Made by a program: the position numbers and the translations under genes. Shown one piece after another: positions 8,335-17,033 of a stretch of 39,881 nt of DNA; position 1 is the first letter of the stretch, and the number at the start of each line of letters is the position of its first letter. The DNA lies in contig CAINVV010000180.1 in assembly GCA_903854235.1 (NCBI GenBank), positions 1-39,881 of the forward strand, in the 5' to 3' direction. Below the pieces are notes generated by a model, which made no database searches, was not told where the DNA came from, and worked only from the letters and a program-made list of their open reading frames with translations. This DNA comes from an uncultured Bacteroidia bacterium (GTDB lineage Bacteria > Bacteroidota > Bacteroidia > Bacteroidales > Prolixibacteraceae).

Positions 8335-11300
8335 TCAATTCTTCTGCCTGAATAGTACAGATTCTGGAATGAGCTGATAGCTGATTTCATCCGAACTGTA
8401 AGATACGGTTAGTGCCTTTCCTCCTCCTGTCTGGAAATAGTCGACCCCAATCAGGTGTTTGCCCTTGCTCAGGTTTACCGAGTTGCTCAATTCTCTTACT
8501 CCGTGCTCTCCATCGTTGTCAATTAAGAGTTTTCCGTCCATATACAATTTGCTTCCATCGTTCGAATTGACATAGAACGTATATTTTCCCGTTTTGTCAA
8601 TCTGGATGAATGTGGAAAAACGGAGGGCAAAATTAAATTTCGGAAGATCAATCTTTTTGAGTCCGAATCTGTATACTTCACCGGATCTCTCCGGTTTCAA
8701 ATGGTTGAAATCTGGCAATATTTTAAATTCACCTGGAAATAGTTCCCAGGAAATTCCGTTTTTGACAGGATCAACATAGCTGTAGAGCTCCTTGACCTGG
8801 CTGCTGGGATGGTATCCTTTCCGGAAAGCCTGTGCCCGAACGATGGTGTTGGCTGAGATTTCAAACGGTTGATTGTAAACAGGTGAATATTCGGCAACCT
8901 GCGATCCGTCTGTGGTATAGTGAATGACGGTCGCTGAATCCGGACAGGATATCGTTACTTTCAGTCTGTTTCCAGATTGAAGGATGGTGTCGGCGGGGGC
9001 TATGACCGGTGAGTTGGAGTAGGGAGTGGTTGGTATCTCCTTGGCGCCTTTTGATTGGAAAGAATAGCTTCCCGACTTGACTTCAAATACGGCTACCTGA
9101 TCTTCCCATCTGACGAACCGGACCCCCTCCCTGTTTGCTGCCAAATGACCGCCTTCCGTCACCTCTTCCTTGTTGATAGTAGGCACAAAAACCGTTGCAG
9201 AGCAGTTTGCCGGGATGGTAATCTTCCAGTCAAATTCACCGGAGGAGAGTTTCCAGCTGCTCTTGATGGTTCCCGTGATCGATTTGTAGGAGGCATCCAC
9301 AAAAGTAAGATCTCCAGTTACCGTTGGTCGCATCAGAATGTGTTTGAATCCCGGAATTTCGGGATCGGCTTTGATACCTGCAAGACTTTCGTAATACCAG
9401 ATGATCAGGTCACCCAAGAGCATCACGTGATTGCCGGAATTCATCCCGGGGTCACCATGGTCACCATTCCAGAGTTCCCAAATGGTCGTAGCCCCTTTGC
9501 CCACCATGTAACCCCAGCTGGGATAGGTGTTTTGGGATGCTAGGGCATATGCCACATCTGCGTGACCAGTTGAAGTAAGTGTTCGCATTAGCCATTGGCC
9601 GCCTATCAGTCCATTCCCGATGTGGGTAGCATTTTCACCCAGCATCTTCGCCAGCAGGTTATTGACTACTTTTTCCTTGAATTCGGGTGGAACCAGGTCA
9701 AAAGCCAGCGCCAGGATATTGGCAGTGCAGGTATTGTTGCTGTATTTCCCCTCCGTCTGGTTGAGAAATTTATTGTTGAAGGCCAATTTCATCTCTTCGG
9801 CTGTTTTTGCATATCCTGAAGCATCCGCTTCTTTTCCCAGCAGATGGGCAAATTTTTGCATCATTCTCAATTCGAAGATGAAATAGGCGGTACCGATGTA
9901 TGCTCCGCTGGTAACCCGGAGCGGATCGCCGGTATTGATCAGTTTCAGGTCTTCCGGCGGGACACACCAGTCTCCGTAGGTATCTTTTGGCATGATGCCC
10001 TCGTTCAAAAACTGGCTCATGTGGCTGATCCATTTTTGCATTTCGGGATAGTGGGTCTCAATGGTCCGGATATCCCCATACTTGCTGTAGAGCATGTCTG
10101 AAGCAAAGATAAAAGTGCCGGGCCAGGTGGTATTGTCACTGTAGGTAGGCCAGTAGGCAGGTGCAATGTCTGGAAGAGATCCGTTCGCAAGCTGCGCATC
10201 ACTCATGTCCGTTACCCATTTGTTGTATAGATTGGTCAGGTTAAAAAGGAAACTCTCGCCGGTACATTCTGCGGATCTGTCGCCCAGCCAGCCTTGTCGC
10301 TCATCTCGCTGCGGACAATCCGTCGGCATGCTCCTGTAATTTCCCCGTACTCCCCAATAGGCATTTTTATAGATGTTGTTGATCAATTGGTTGGAACACC
10401 TGAAGGAACCCGTTTCCTCCATGGCATCGTGAATGACCTTGCCCTTGATGGAGTTCAGGGTGGGAGTGCCGGGAAATCCTGTCATCTCTACAAATCTGAA
10501 GCCATGGTAGGTAAATCGGGGCTCCCACTTCTCCTCCCCATCCCCCTTCAGAACGTAGGTGTCGGTCACTTCCGCAGAGCGGATATTGTCCAGAAACAGG
10601 GTTCCGTCTTCCTTCAGGGTCTCCGCAAACCGCAGGGCCACCTTGTCTCCCTTGTTTCCTTTCACCTGAAGTTCAACCCAACCCACCATGTTCTGACCCA
10701 TATCGAAAATAAATTTTCCGGGAGTAGCTTCCTTGACAGAAACAGGGATGATCTGATCCATGATTTTCATGCATTCGTTGGGTTGGGCCACCAGCTTTTC
10801 GCCTGGTTTCCCTACCAGTTCGGCATTTAGCCAGGCGCTGTCATCGAAACCCGGCTTGCTCCAATCCATCAGCTCCTGACGGGCATCGTAATATTCCCCG
10901 TCGTATTCATTGTTTTTGCGGATTGGACCATTTGTAGAAAGTTTCCACGATTCATCCGAAACAATGGTTTGGGAGGAGCCATCCTCAAACTGGATTTCGA
11001 TCTGGCAGATCAACTTTGGAAATCCAAACGACCTGACCTGGTCTTTTCCGGTCCTCGGGGCGAAGAACCTACCATTGCCTAGAATCGCACCGACGACATT
11101 CTTGTCGCTCTGCAGGTATTTTGTCACATCAAAAGTAAGGTAGAATGCCCTGGCGTTGTATTGCGTTAGCGCAGGAGCCAAAACCTGATCTCCAATTTTC
11201 TGCCCGTTGAGATAGAGTTCAAACAATCCAAGTCCGGATACGAAGGCTGCTGCCGATTTAATTTTTTTTGCAAGAATAAATTCATGCCGCAACATTCTGG

Positions 11301-11787
11301 CAGATAGAATACTATGTATACCATTGGGCTTTTCTTCCCCGGTGGCCTTATCCAGTCCAATCCATTTGGCCTTCCAGTCGGAATCGTGCATCAATCCCGT
11401 GGTGAAAAAAGCAGAATTACTCTGATATGGGTCTCCCTGCTGATCCCAGGTTATCACCTTCCAAAAATATTTCTGGTTGTTTTGTAGTGGTTTGCCCTGG
11501 TAATTTACCTGAGATGTCAGATTGGACTTGATTTTCTGGCTGTCCCAGATATCCCCCTTGTTTTCATCCAGCAGGGTTGAACTGGAGGAGACCAGAATCT
11601 GCCGTGCCTGCTGGGTAACTCCGCGTTGTTCAGACTGAAGTATCCAGCTGAAACGGGGATTTTCCACATCAATGCCCAGTGGATTTACCTTGTATTCGCA
11701 TTTTAAATCCGTAATGAGTAGCTGTGGCTTTTCACTACAAGCAGATGACAGGAGAATGAAAATGAATAAATACAATAAATTTTTCAT
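8335..11787 (-). CDS. GH78 alpha-L-rhamnosidase lipoprotein with C-terminal CHB_HEX_C-like and PA14-like domains
   Basis: It hydrolyses terminal alpha-L-rhamnose from plant or bacterial glycans, probably at the cell surface or in the periplasm. The ATG at 11785-11787 gives 1150 residues and a lipobox (LSSAC, Cys17). An earlier in-frame start adds 21 residues that spoil the signal. Domains in order: N-terminal beta-sandwich domains (about 20-480), the (alpha/alpha)6 catalytic barrel with DCPQRDERQGWLGD (Asp495/Glu496) and TTIWELWNG (Glu771), and a beta-sandwich C-domain. The tail beyond residue about 935 is extra: a chitobiase/hexosaminidase C-terminal-like fold (VIHYTTDGS) and a PA14-like domain (GKYTFYVNSNDGSKLYMDG). 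The tail is likely for carbohydrate binding. The gene follows the GH3 gene by 165 bases. Confidence 0.92.
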   Translation of the reverse strand: MKNLLYLFIFILLSSACSEKPQLLITDLKCEYKVNPLGIDVENPRFSWILQSEQRGVTQQARQILVSSSSTLLDENKGDIWDSQKIKSNLTSQVNYQGKPLQNNQKYFWKVITWDQQGDPYQSNSAFFTTGLMHDSDWKAKWIGLDKATGEEKPNGIHSILSARMLRHEFILAKKIKSAAAFVSGLGLFELYLNGQKIGDQVLAPALTQYNARAFYLTFDVTKYLQSDKNVVGAILGNGRFFAPRTGKDQVRSFGFPKLICQIEIQFEDGSSQTIVSDESWKLSTNGPIRKNNEYDGEYYDARQELMDWSKPGFDDSAWLNAELVGKPGEKLVAQPNECMKIMDQIIPVSVKEATPGKFIFDMGQNMVGWVELQVKGNKGDKVALRFAETLKEDGTLFLDNIRSAEVTDTYVLKGDGEEKWEPRFTYHGFRFVEMTGFPGTPTLNSIKGKVIHDAMEETGSFRCSNQLINNIYKNAYWGVRGNYRSMPTDCPQRDERQGWLGDRSAECTGESFLFNLTNLYNKWVTDMSDAQLANGSLPDIAPAYWPTYSDNTTWPGTFIFASDMLYSKYGDIRTIETHYPEMQKWISHMSQFLNEGIMPKDTYGDWCVPPEDLKLINTGDPLRVTSGAYIGTAYFIFELRMMQKFAHLLGKEADASGYAKTAEEMKLAFNNKFLNQTEGKYSNNTCTANILALAFDLVPPEFKEKVVNNLLAKMLGENATHIGNGLIGGQWLMRTLTSTGHADVAYALASQNTYPSWGYMVGKGATTIWELWNGDHGDPGMNSGNHVMLLGDLIIWYYESLAGIKADPEIPGFKHILMRPTVTGDLTFVDASYKSITGTIKSSWKLSSGEFDWKITIPANCSATVFVPTINKEEVTEGGHLAANREGVRFVRWEDQVAVFEVKSGSYSFQSKGAKEIPTTPYSNSPVIAPADTILQSGNRLKVTISCPDSATVIHYTTDGSQVAEYSPVYNQPFEISANTIVRAQAFRKGYHPSSQVKELYSYVDPVKNGISWELFPGEFKILPDFNHLKPERSGEVYRFGLKKIDLPKFNFALRFSTFIQIDKTGKYTFYVNSNDGSKLYMDGKLLIDNDGEHGVRELSNSVNLSKGKHLIGVDYFQTGGGKALTVSYSSDEISYQLIPESVLFRQKN

Positions 11788-11952
11788 TGATTTATAGGTA
11801 GTTATGTAGTTGATTGGTAGAATAAAATGGAAGTAATTGTTGGTCGTCAAAATAAGTCAGAATTAGTTGATTACCTCGCTTTGCACCATTGAACGTGCGT
11901 TTTTATGTCTCTGTGTGAAATGAGAAGCAATCATCCAACTCTTTTACCCATC

Positions 11953-14325
11953 TTATTTATCATTCCTGCTAAGCTCCTTCATTGCAAAATTGGGATAGAG
12001 CACATCATGCACCTTCTCCACCATCAGGTTTTTGGACAGGTTGAAACTGGCTTTCAGCCGGATGTCTTTGGAGGAGGCGCCCACACGAACCTCATAATCG
12101 CCTTTGTCGGCCACCCAGCTGCTGATTCCGCTCTGGAAAGAGGCCAGCGACCTGGCATCCAGTTCAAAGGAAAGCTGCTGGCTTTCTCCCGGTTTTAGGA
12201 GTCTGGTTTTTGTGTAGGCCTTTAGTTCCTGCTCAGGTTTCTCCATTTCAGTAGTTGGAGCAGACAGGTAGAGTTCTGCAATCTCCTTGCCCGTAACTTT
12301 TCCTGCATTTTTAACCGTCACATTGACCAGCATTTTGTTGTCGAAAGTTGCACCACCCAGTTTTAGATCCGAATATTCAAAATTGGTATAGGACAATCCA
12401 TAGCCAAATTCATAGGCCACTTGCACCTTGAAACTATCATAATAGCGGTATCCGACATAAATCCCCTCTGTGTAAAACGAGTTGACAGGATTTTCAGCCG
12501 GTTCACCGGGAAAGGTCTTGGCGGATGGCACATCTTCAAATTTCATTGGGAAGGAGTCAGGCAATTTCCCCGATGGGTTCACGGCACCTTTCAACAGGTC
12601 GGCGATGGCATATCCACCCTCCTGTCCGGGCTGCCAGGCAACGAGAATGGCATCCGGGTAGTCTCTCCAGCTTGCTGTTTCACAGACTCCTCCTACATTG
12701 AGTACCACCACTACTTTTTTACCGGCGGCATGATAGGCCTCCGATACATTTTTTACCAGGTTCACTTCTACTTCAGAAGAAGGGAAATAACCATTGTCGT
12801 AACCTTCGCCACCGCTGCGTCCCAGCGTTATGACCGCGATATCGGAAGCAGGAACCTGTTTCACAATCTGTTCCTTGTTCAGATCCAGTTCAGCATGAAA
12901 TGGAATCAGTCTTTTTTTGAAGTGGCCGGGGGCTTTCCCGTCCTTCACACCATTGTTGGCCAACATCACCGGATTGTTGAAGTAGTCGGGAACCAGGTTG
13001 TCTGACATAATTTTTGCATTGAAGGCCGTGTAGGTATCCCCGAGCTCCTTGATCACCTTAAAACCGGCGGCTTTTAGTCCGTCGTTGACGGAAATGGCGT
13101 ATTTGTTGCTTCTGATACCTCCGCTTCCCGTACCGGCTTCGATCAGGTAATAGGCAATTTTACCAAAGACAGCAACTGTTTTGACTCCTTTAAACGGTAA
13201 GGCTTTGTGCTCGTTTTTAAGTAGTACCATTCCCTCTGTGGCCGCCTCCCTGGCTATTTTTGCATGTGCCTCCAGATCTGGTTTCATGCTTGGAACATGA
13301 CCTTTTGCTCTGGGAGCATTGAGTTTTAGCTGCAGGTTGTATTCAAGATTCTTGCTGAGCGTGCTTTCATTCAATGATTTGTCTTTAAGTGCAGCGGTCA
13401 GTTCCTTCACTTCATCCATGTTTCCACCCATTAGCATGTTGTTCCCTGCACGGACTTTGGCAACGGCACTGCCATAGCCATCGAAATCGGTCATGAAAAC
13501 GCCGTTGAAGCCCCACTCACTGCGAACCACGTCGTTGAGCAGTTCGGGCGTTTCGGCGGTGTAAAAACCGTTCAGTTTGTTGTAGGAGGTCATGATGCAG
13601 GAGGGGTTGCCCTCCTTGACGGCGATCTCGAAGCCGCGGAGATAGATTTCGCGCAAGGCTCTTTGGCTCACCACCGCATTGTAGGTCCTTCTGTTGGTCT
13701 CCTGATTGTTGGCAAGGAAATGCTTCAGAGTCGCGCCTACGCCGGCGGATTGGACCCCCTTGACCATCGCGGCAGCCGATTTGCCTGAAAGCAGCGGATC
13801 CTCCGAATAGTATTCAAAATTTCGGCCACATTCGGGGTTGCGGTGCAGGTTCAGTGCAGGCATCAATACGACATCATAATCGTATTCCAGCACCTCGTTA
13901 CCAAAAGCCTTGCCTACATTTTCGACCAGTTCCTTGTTCCAACTGGCTGCAAGACAGGTGGAGGTTGGGAAAGCCGTTGAATAGGTAAACTCTGTGGCCC
14001 CTGCTGGGTGCGGATCCCGGTTTACACCGGAAGGACCATCCGTTAAGGCAGATGAACCGATAAGCAATCTTGGGATAACCAATTTGGAATTCTGGTTGGC
14101 AATGATTATGCCTGCACCTTGTTCTGTAGTTTTCGGATCACCTGCCGGCAGAAATTTCCCGTCACCAACGGTCATGCCTACTTTTTCTTCAGGTGTCATG
14201 GCAGAAATTACCTCAGAAATGTTGGTTTTGCCTAGCTGACTTGGTTTTTTTTCTGCCCAGGAAGACAGAATTAGGAGGCTCGTGACAAGACACAACCCTC
14301 CAATCATTAGCTGTTTTTTGATCAT
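11953..14325 (-). CDS. Glycoside hydrolase family 3 beta-glucosidase-like protein
   Basis: An exported GH3 enzyme of 790 residues with an N-terminal signal (MIKKQLMIGGLCLVTSLLIL). The TIM-barrel domain carries KHFLANNQETNRR, typical of GH3 (K-H-F...N-x-x-E-x-x-R), and the expected nucleophile Asp280 in FMTDFDG, where most relatives have SDW. The alpha/beta sandwich domain follows, with ITLGRSGGEGYDN supplying the candidate acid/base glutamate. A fibronectin type III-like C-terminal domain closes the protein (about 640-770). The substrate is probably a beta-glucoside or beta-xyloside exposed once rhamnose is removed, which fits its position ahead of the GH78 gene. Exact specificity is not readable. 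Confidence 0.92.
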   Translation of the reverse strand: MIKKQLMIGGLCLVTSLLILSSWAEKKPSQLGKTNISEVISAMTPEEKVGMTVGDGKFLPAGDPKTTEQGAGIIIANQNSKLVIPRLLIGSSALTDGPSGVNRDPHPAGATEFTYSTAFPTSTCLAASWNKELVENVGKAFGNEVLEYDYDVVLMPALNLHRNPECGRNFEYYSEDPLLSGKSAAAMVKGVQSAGVGATLKHFLANNQETNRRTYNAVVSQRALREIYLRGFEIAVKEGNPSCIMTSYNKLNGFYTAETPELLNDVVRSEWGFNGVFMTDFDGYGSAVAKVRAGNNMLMGGNMDEVKELTAALKDKSLNESTLSKNLEYNLQLKLNAPRAKGHVPSMKPDLEAHAKIAREAATEGMVLLKNEHKALPFKGVKTVAVFGKIAYYLIEAGTGSGGIRSNKYAISVNDGLKAAGFKVIKELGDTYTAFNAKIMSDNLVPDYFNNPVMLANNGVKDGKAPGHFKKRLIPFHAELDLNKEQIVKQVPASDIAVITLGRSGGEGYDNGYFPSSEVEVNLVKNVSEAYHAAGKKVVVVLNVGGVCETASWRDYPDAILVAWQPGQEGGYAIADLLKGAVNPSGKLPDSFPMKFEDVPSAKTFPGEPAENPVNSFYTEGIYVGYRYYDSFKVQVAYEFGYGLSYTNFEYSDLKLGGATFDNKMLVNVTVKNAGKVTGKEIAELYLSAPTTEMEKPEQELKAYTKTRLLKPGESQQLSFELDARSLASFQSGISSWVADKGDYEVRVGASSKDIRLKASFNLSKNLMVEKVHDVLYPNFAMKELSRNDK

Positions 14326-14453
14326 TGAATTAGTTATTTGTTAATAGTAGCTATAAAATCTGTGATGCTGCTGCTTTATCTGCAATTGTGACTCTTGTTG
14401 ATTTTTAAGTTAAAATAGTTGAACAGGATTCGAATCAGGTGGTTAAATTAAAT

Positions 14454-14491
14454 AAAAAAGCACCTAAATCGAATGATTTGGGTGCTTTTTT
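14454..14491 (-). terminator. Terminator at the end of the cyd/thioredoxin gene group
   Basis: The long stem AAAAAAGCACCTAAATC / GATTTGGGTGCTTTTTT has a four-base loop and A/T tracts on both sides. It lies 55 bases past the DUF2892 gene stop. It separates that gene group from the GH3-GH78 pair. Confidence 0.85.
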
Positions 14492-14545
14492 ATTTGTTTC
14501 GACTTCCGCTTTGGGAATCAGCAGAAGGATGAGAAGGGGGAAATG

Positions 14546-14749
14546 CTATTTTTTCTTTACGGTGTTAAGACCAAAAGGCAAATAGAGCGGGCAGAATCCA
14601 ATCAGGCTTACCAGCACAAATACGCCTGCCAGAACCATTAAGACGATACCCAGTGTACCTTCGATTACGTGGGTAAAAAAGAGAATTGCGATGACAACTG
14701 CGACCAGAATCCTGATCACCTTGTCCACGGAGCCCATGTTTTTCTTCAT
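14546..14749 (-). CDS. Small DUF2892 (YgaP-like) membrane protein
   Basis: A 67-residue protein with two hydrophobic helices (about 10-27 and 31-50), a GFCPLY motif and a basic tail. The pattern KNMGSVDKVIRI...G.CPLY is that of DUF2892. In YgaP this module anchors a rhodanese domain in the inner membrane. Here it stands alone, as the last gene of the minus-strand group after a thioredoxin lipoprotein. The function is unproven. A sulfur-relay or membrane-anchoring role is only suggested by the single Cys and the rhodanese-rich surroundings. Confidence 0.8.
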   Translation of the reverse strand: MKKNMGSVDKVIRILVAVVIAILFFTHVIEGTLGIVLMVLAGVFVLVSLIGFCPLYLPFGLNTVKKK

Positions 14750-14840
14750 TTTGTTGATTTTTATTGTTGATTAATTGGATTTTGTTGTACTAGATAAGGA
14801 GATTCATTCCCTTCCCCGGAAACAGGAACTGGACGACTAT

Positions 14841-15302
14841 TTATTTGATCAATAATATTTCATGAATGGCTTTTTCAAGTGTCTCTTTGGGTACTGCCCC
14901 CACAGTGGACCGTGGCTGCCCCTTGGCTGGAATAAAAAGCAAGGTTGGCAAGCTTTGTATTCCCAGCGTTTGAGCCAATAGCTGTTCTTTATCTGTATCC
15001 ACCTTGTAAACTACTATTTTGCCTTCATACTTTTTGGCCAGCTCCTCGACGAGGGGGGAGAGCTGCCGGCATGGGCCGCACCAGGTTGCATAGAAATCGA
15101 TGATGACAGGTAAACTTCCTTCAAATTTCCAATTTTTATTCACCTCATAATTGAAAATTTTCTGCTTGAAAACATCATTTGTCAAAACAATGACGTTTCC
15201 GGATGTGCCTGCCGATTCTTTTGTCTTAGCAGGATTTCCTGCCTGACAATTACTCAGAAAGAGCGTTGAGGCCAGCAATAATGTTGCAAAAACTTTATTC
15301 AT
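14841..15302 (-). CDS. Thioredoxin-fold lipoprotein
   Basis: A 153-residue exported thioredoxin. A lipobox (LFLSNC, Cys19) follows the signal peptide. The Trx domain (about 45-152) has the classical active site YATWCGPC (Cys75, Cys78) and the cis-proline loop IQSLPTLLF. It probably reduces or exchanges disulfides on the periplasmic side of the inner or outer membrane. It lies between a small membrane protein gene (22 bases upstream) and the DUF2892 gene, downstream of the cytochrome bd genes. Confidence 0.92.
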   Translation of the reverse strand: MNKVFATLLLASTLFLSNCQAGNPAKTKESAGTSGNVIVLTNDVFKQKIFNYEVNKNWKFEGSLPVIIDFYATWCGPCRQLSPLVEELAKKYEGKIVVYKVDTDKEQLLAQTLGIQSLPTLLFIPAKGQPRSTVGAVPKETLEKAIHEILLIK

Positions 15303-15324
15303 ATTTTCTGTTTTAGCGATTTTC

Positions 15325-15570
15325 CTAACATTTTCCCCTGCTGCAGGGACTACTTACAGAAAACCATCCCAGAAAGGCTCCCATCAGGGTACTTTGGTAG
15401 GGACTTGTTGAGATAGCGCAGGTTCCTGAAGTACATCCAATGAAGTAGTAATACAGGAAGCCGGCTAACCCCCCTATCAGGGTTGCCAGAAAGGGTCTCC
15501 AGAAACTTTTGGAGTTAAAAAATTCTTTTAGCGTCTTTGGCTGAGAAGGAGCCTGGCAACTGTTTTCCAT
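15325..15570 (-). CDS. Small membrane protein with a CxSGTCAI motif (DUF6132-like)
   Basis: An 81-residue protein with one or two hydrophobic segments (about 27-45 and 62-74) and the stretch YYYFIGCTSGTCAISTSPY. This matches my memory of the DUF6132 family of Bacteroidota, although I cannot verify it. Its Cys pair would sit near the membrane surface, and there are further cysteines near both termini. It lies 22 bases upstream of the thioredoxin lipoprotein gene, so it may be a redox partner of it. A separate -7 element lies just before the start. Confidence 0.65.
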   Translation of the reverse strand: MENSCQAPSQPKTLKEFFNSKSFWRPFLATLIGGLAGFLYYYFIGCTSGTCAISTSPYQSTLMGAFLGWFSVSSPCSRGKC

Positions 15571-15593
15571 TTTCGATTGATGTTATTTTCTTA

Positions 15594-15601
15594 CAAAGAT
15601 A
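15594..15601 (-). promoter_or_regulatory. Candidate -7 element for the small-membrane-protein/thioredoxin unit
   Basis: TATCTTTG on the minus strand matches TAnnTTTG and lies 23 bases before the ATG at 15570. No convincing TTG is found 17-22 bases upstream. Further upstream, at 15633-15649, is the inverted repeat ACCTA-N7-TAGGT inside a 20-base direct repeat of TATCAC (15629 and 15649), which may be an activator site. Confidence 0.45.
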
Positions 15602-15720
15602 AATAACAAAAATGATAAATCGCTATAATATCACCTAAATCGCATAGGTATCACTAAATAATTTTTAATAATATATTTAAGTCGCAGATTGTGAACAGTA
15701 TATATTAATGCTATCCATCC

Positions 15721-15828
15721 CTATTTGTGTAGTTGCTCTTCTAGTTTTTTCAATATTTTTTCAATGGCAAAATAGGATGCAATGATCAGCAATGGCCAGC
15801 TTAACAGCCAGATTATTTGAGTTATCAT
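15721..15828 (-). CDS. CydX-like small subunit of cytochrome bd (35 residues)
   Basis: An ATG at 15826-15828 opens a 35-codon frame ending in TAG, 32 bases after the cydB stop. The product begins MITQIIWLLSWPLLIIASYF and ends in a charged amphipathic tail rich in K and E. That is one transmembrane helix of about 18 residues plus a cytosolic tail. In proteobacteria the single-helix CydX (about 37 residues), encoded right after cydB, stabilises the haem centres of cytochrome bd. Position, size and topology agree here, although I see no strong sequence match to MWYFAW-type CydX. It is an easily overlooked gene; the call rests on context. Confidence 0.6.
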   Translation of the reverse strand: MITQIIWLLSWPLLIIASYFAIEKILKKLEEQLHK

Positions 15829-15860
15829 GGTAATTTATTTAGCAATGATTTGAACTGTGG

Positions 15861-17033
15861 TTAATAAACATGTGATTCATTTTCAAGCTCTATAGAATCA
15901 ATTTTTTTGTTGTCGATAGAGCGCCAGGCTACCCAAATGTAAGCGATCACAAATGGGACCAGAAGGGATACATAGCTCATGACTGTCAGGGTATAGGAAC
16001 TGGACGAACTATTTGTGATGGTTAGTGAACTTTGCAGATCGAAAGTGGAGGGATAATAGGCAGTGTCGTTGAATCCGGCAAGTAAAAAGAGTGAAAAGAC
16101 GGTCAGAATGGTTCCAATGCCTGCACCCCAGATTCCTTTGGTACTGCATTTTTCGAAACAAGTTAGTGGACGGATAATTCCAATTAACACCAGGGCAACT
16201 CCCAAAATGAAAAGAATCGCAACGACAGGCATTTGAAGCAGGTTATGCAGATATTTGAATGACTCCAGCGAGATTACCCCTGTCTGAGGATTCACGGCAA
16301 AGCCGGAAGAAAGCAAAGTCCAAATGGTAAATCCAAGAAAGAACATTACGAATGGAATGGCATTGATCAGAAGTTGTTTTTTGATCCGCTCCATCATCAC
16401 CGGATGGTTGAGTCGGTTCATGAAGTAGAGCAAGGCAAGAACTCTTGCGAGGAAGAAAACAGTCAATCCCAGCAAAAGGTTATGCGGATTTAGTGCGGCT
16501 TCCAGTCCGTGGGCGGGTCCGGTCCACTCGGAGATTACAGGCATTTTGTCACCTGTGAGCCGTGTGATGTTCATGAAATTGACGGAGAATTGAGAACCCG
16601 TGAAAAAGGTTGCCACAGCGGTTCCTATCAGTACTGGAGCCAGGATCCCATTGGCGAGCAAAAAGGTTTCGTAGGTTCTTTTTCCGAGAAAATTGCCCGC
16701 TTTGCTGCGGTATTCGTAGGAAACAGCCTGGACAATGAAAGCAAACAAGATCAGCATCCAGACCCAATAAGCGCCACCGAAGCTTGTTGAGTAAAATAAG
16801 GGAAAAGAGGCAAAGAAGGCTCCGCCAAATGTTACAAGGGTGGTAAAGGTGAACTCCCATTTCCGCCCAAGCAGGTTAATCAGAAGCGTTCGCTCCTCAT
16901 CTGTCTTTCCAAGGGAATAAATCAGTGTTTGTCCTCCCTGAACAAACATCAGGAAGACCAGGATTGCTCCCAGCAGCGAGACGATGATCCACCAGTAATG
17001 CTGTAGGAGGGAATGGGTAAATATTTCAGTCAT
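15861..17033 (-). CDS. cydB: Cytochrome bd ubiquinol oxidase subunit II
   Basis: A 390-residue multi-helix membrane protein that pairs with CydA in the quinol-oxidising, high-affinity terminal oxidase. It has about nine hydrophobic segments and the CydB-like stretch WEFTFTTLVTFGGAFFASFPLFYST near residues 53-77. Length is normal. Its start overlaps the end of cydA by 8 bases, which implies translational coupling. It is followed by the small CydX-like frame. Bd oxidases resist sulfide, which matters given the sulfur island nearby. Confidence 0.95.
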   Translation of the reverse strand: MTEIFTHSLLQHYWWIIVSLLGAILVFLMFVQGGQTLIYSLGKTDEERTLLINLLGRKWEFTFTTLVTFGGAFFASFPLFYSTSFGGAYWVWMLILFAFIVQAVSYEYRSKAGNFLGKRTYETFLLANGILAPVLIGTAVATFFTGSQFSVNFMNITRLTGDKMPVISEWTGPAHGLEAALNPHNLLLGLTVFFLARVLALLYFMNRLNHPVMMERIKKQLLINAIPFVMFFLGFTIWTLLSSGFAVNPQTGVISLESFKYLHNLLQMPVVAILFILGVALVLIGIIRPLTCFEKCSTKGIWGAGIGTILTVFSLFLLAGFNDTAYYPSTFDLQSSLTITNSSSSSYTLTVMSYVSLLVPFVIAYIWVAWRSIDNKKIDSIELENESHVY

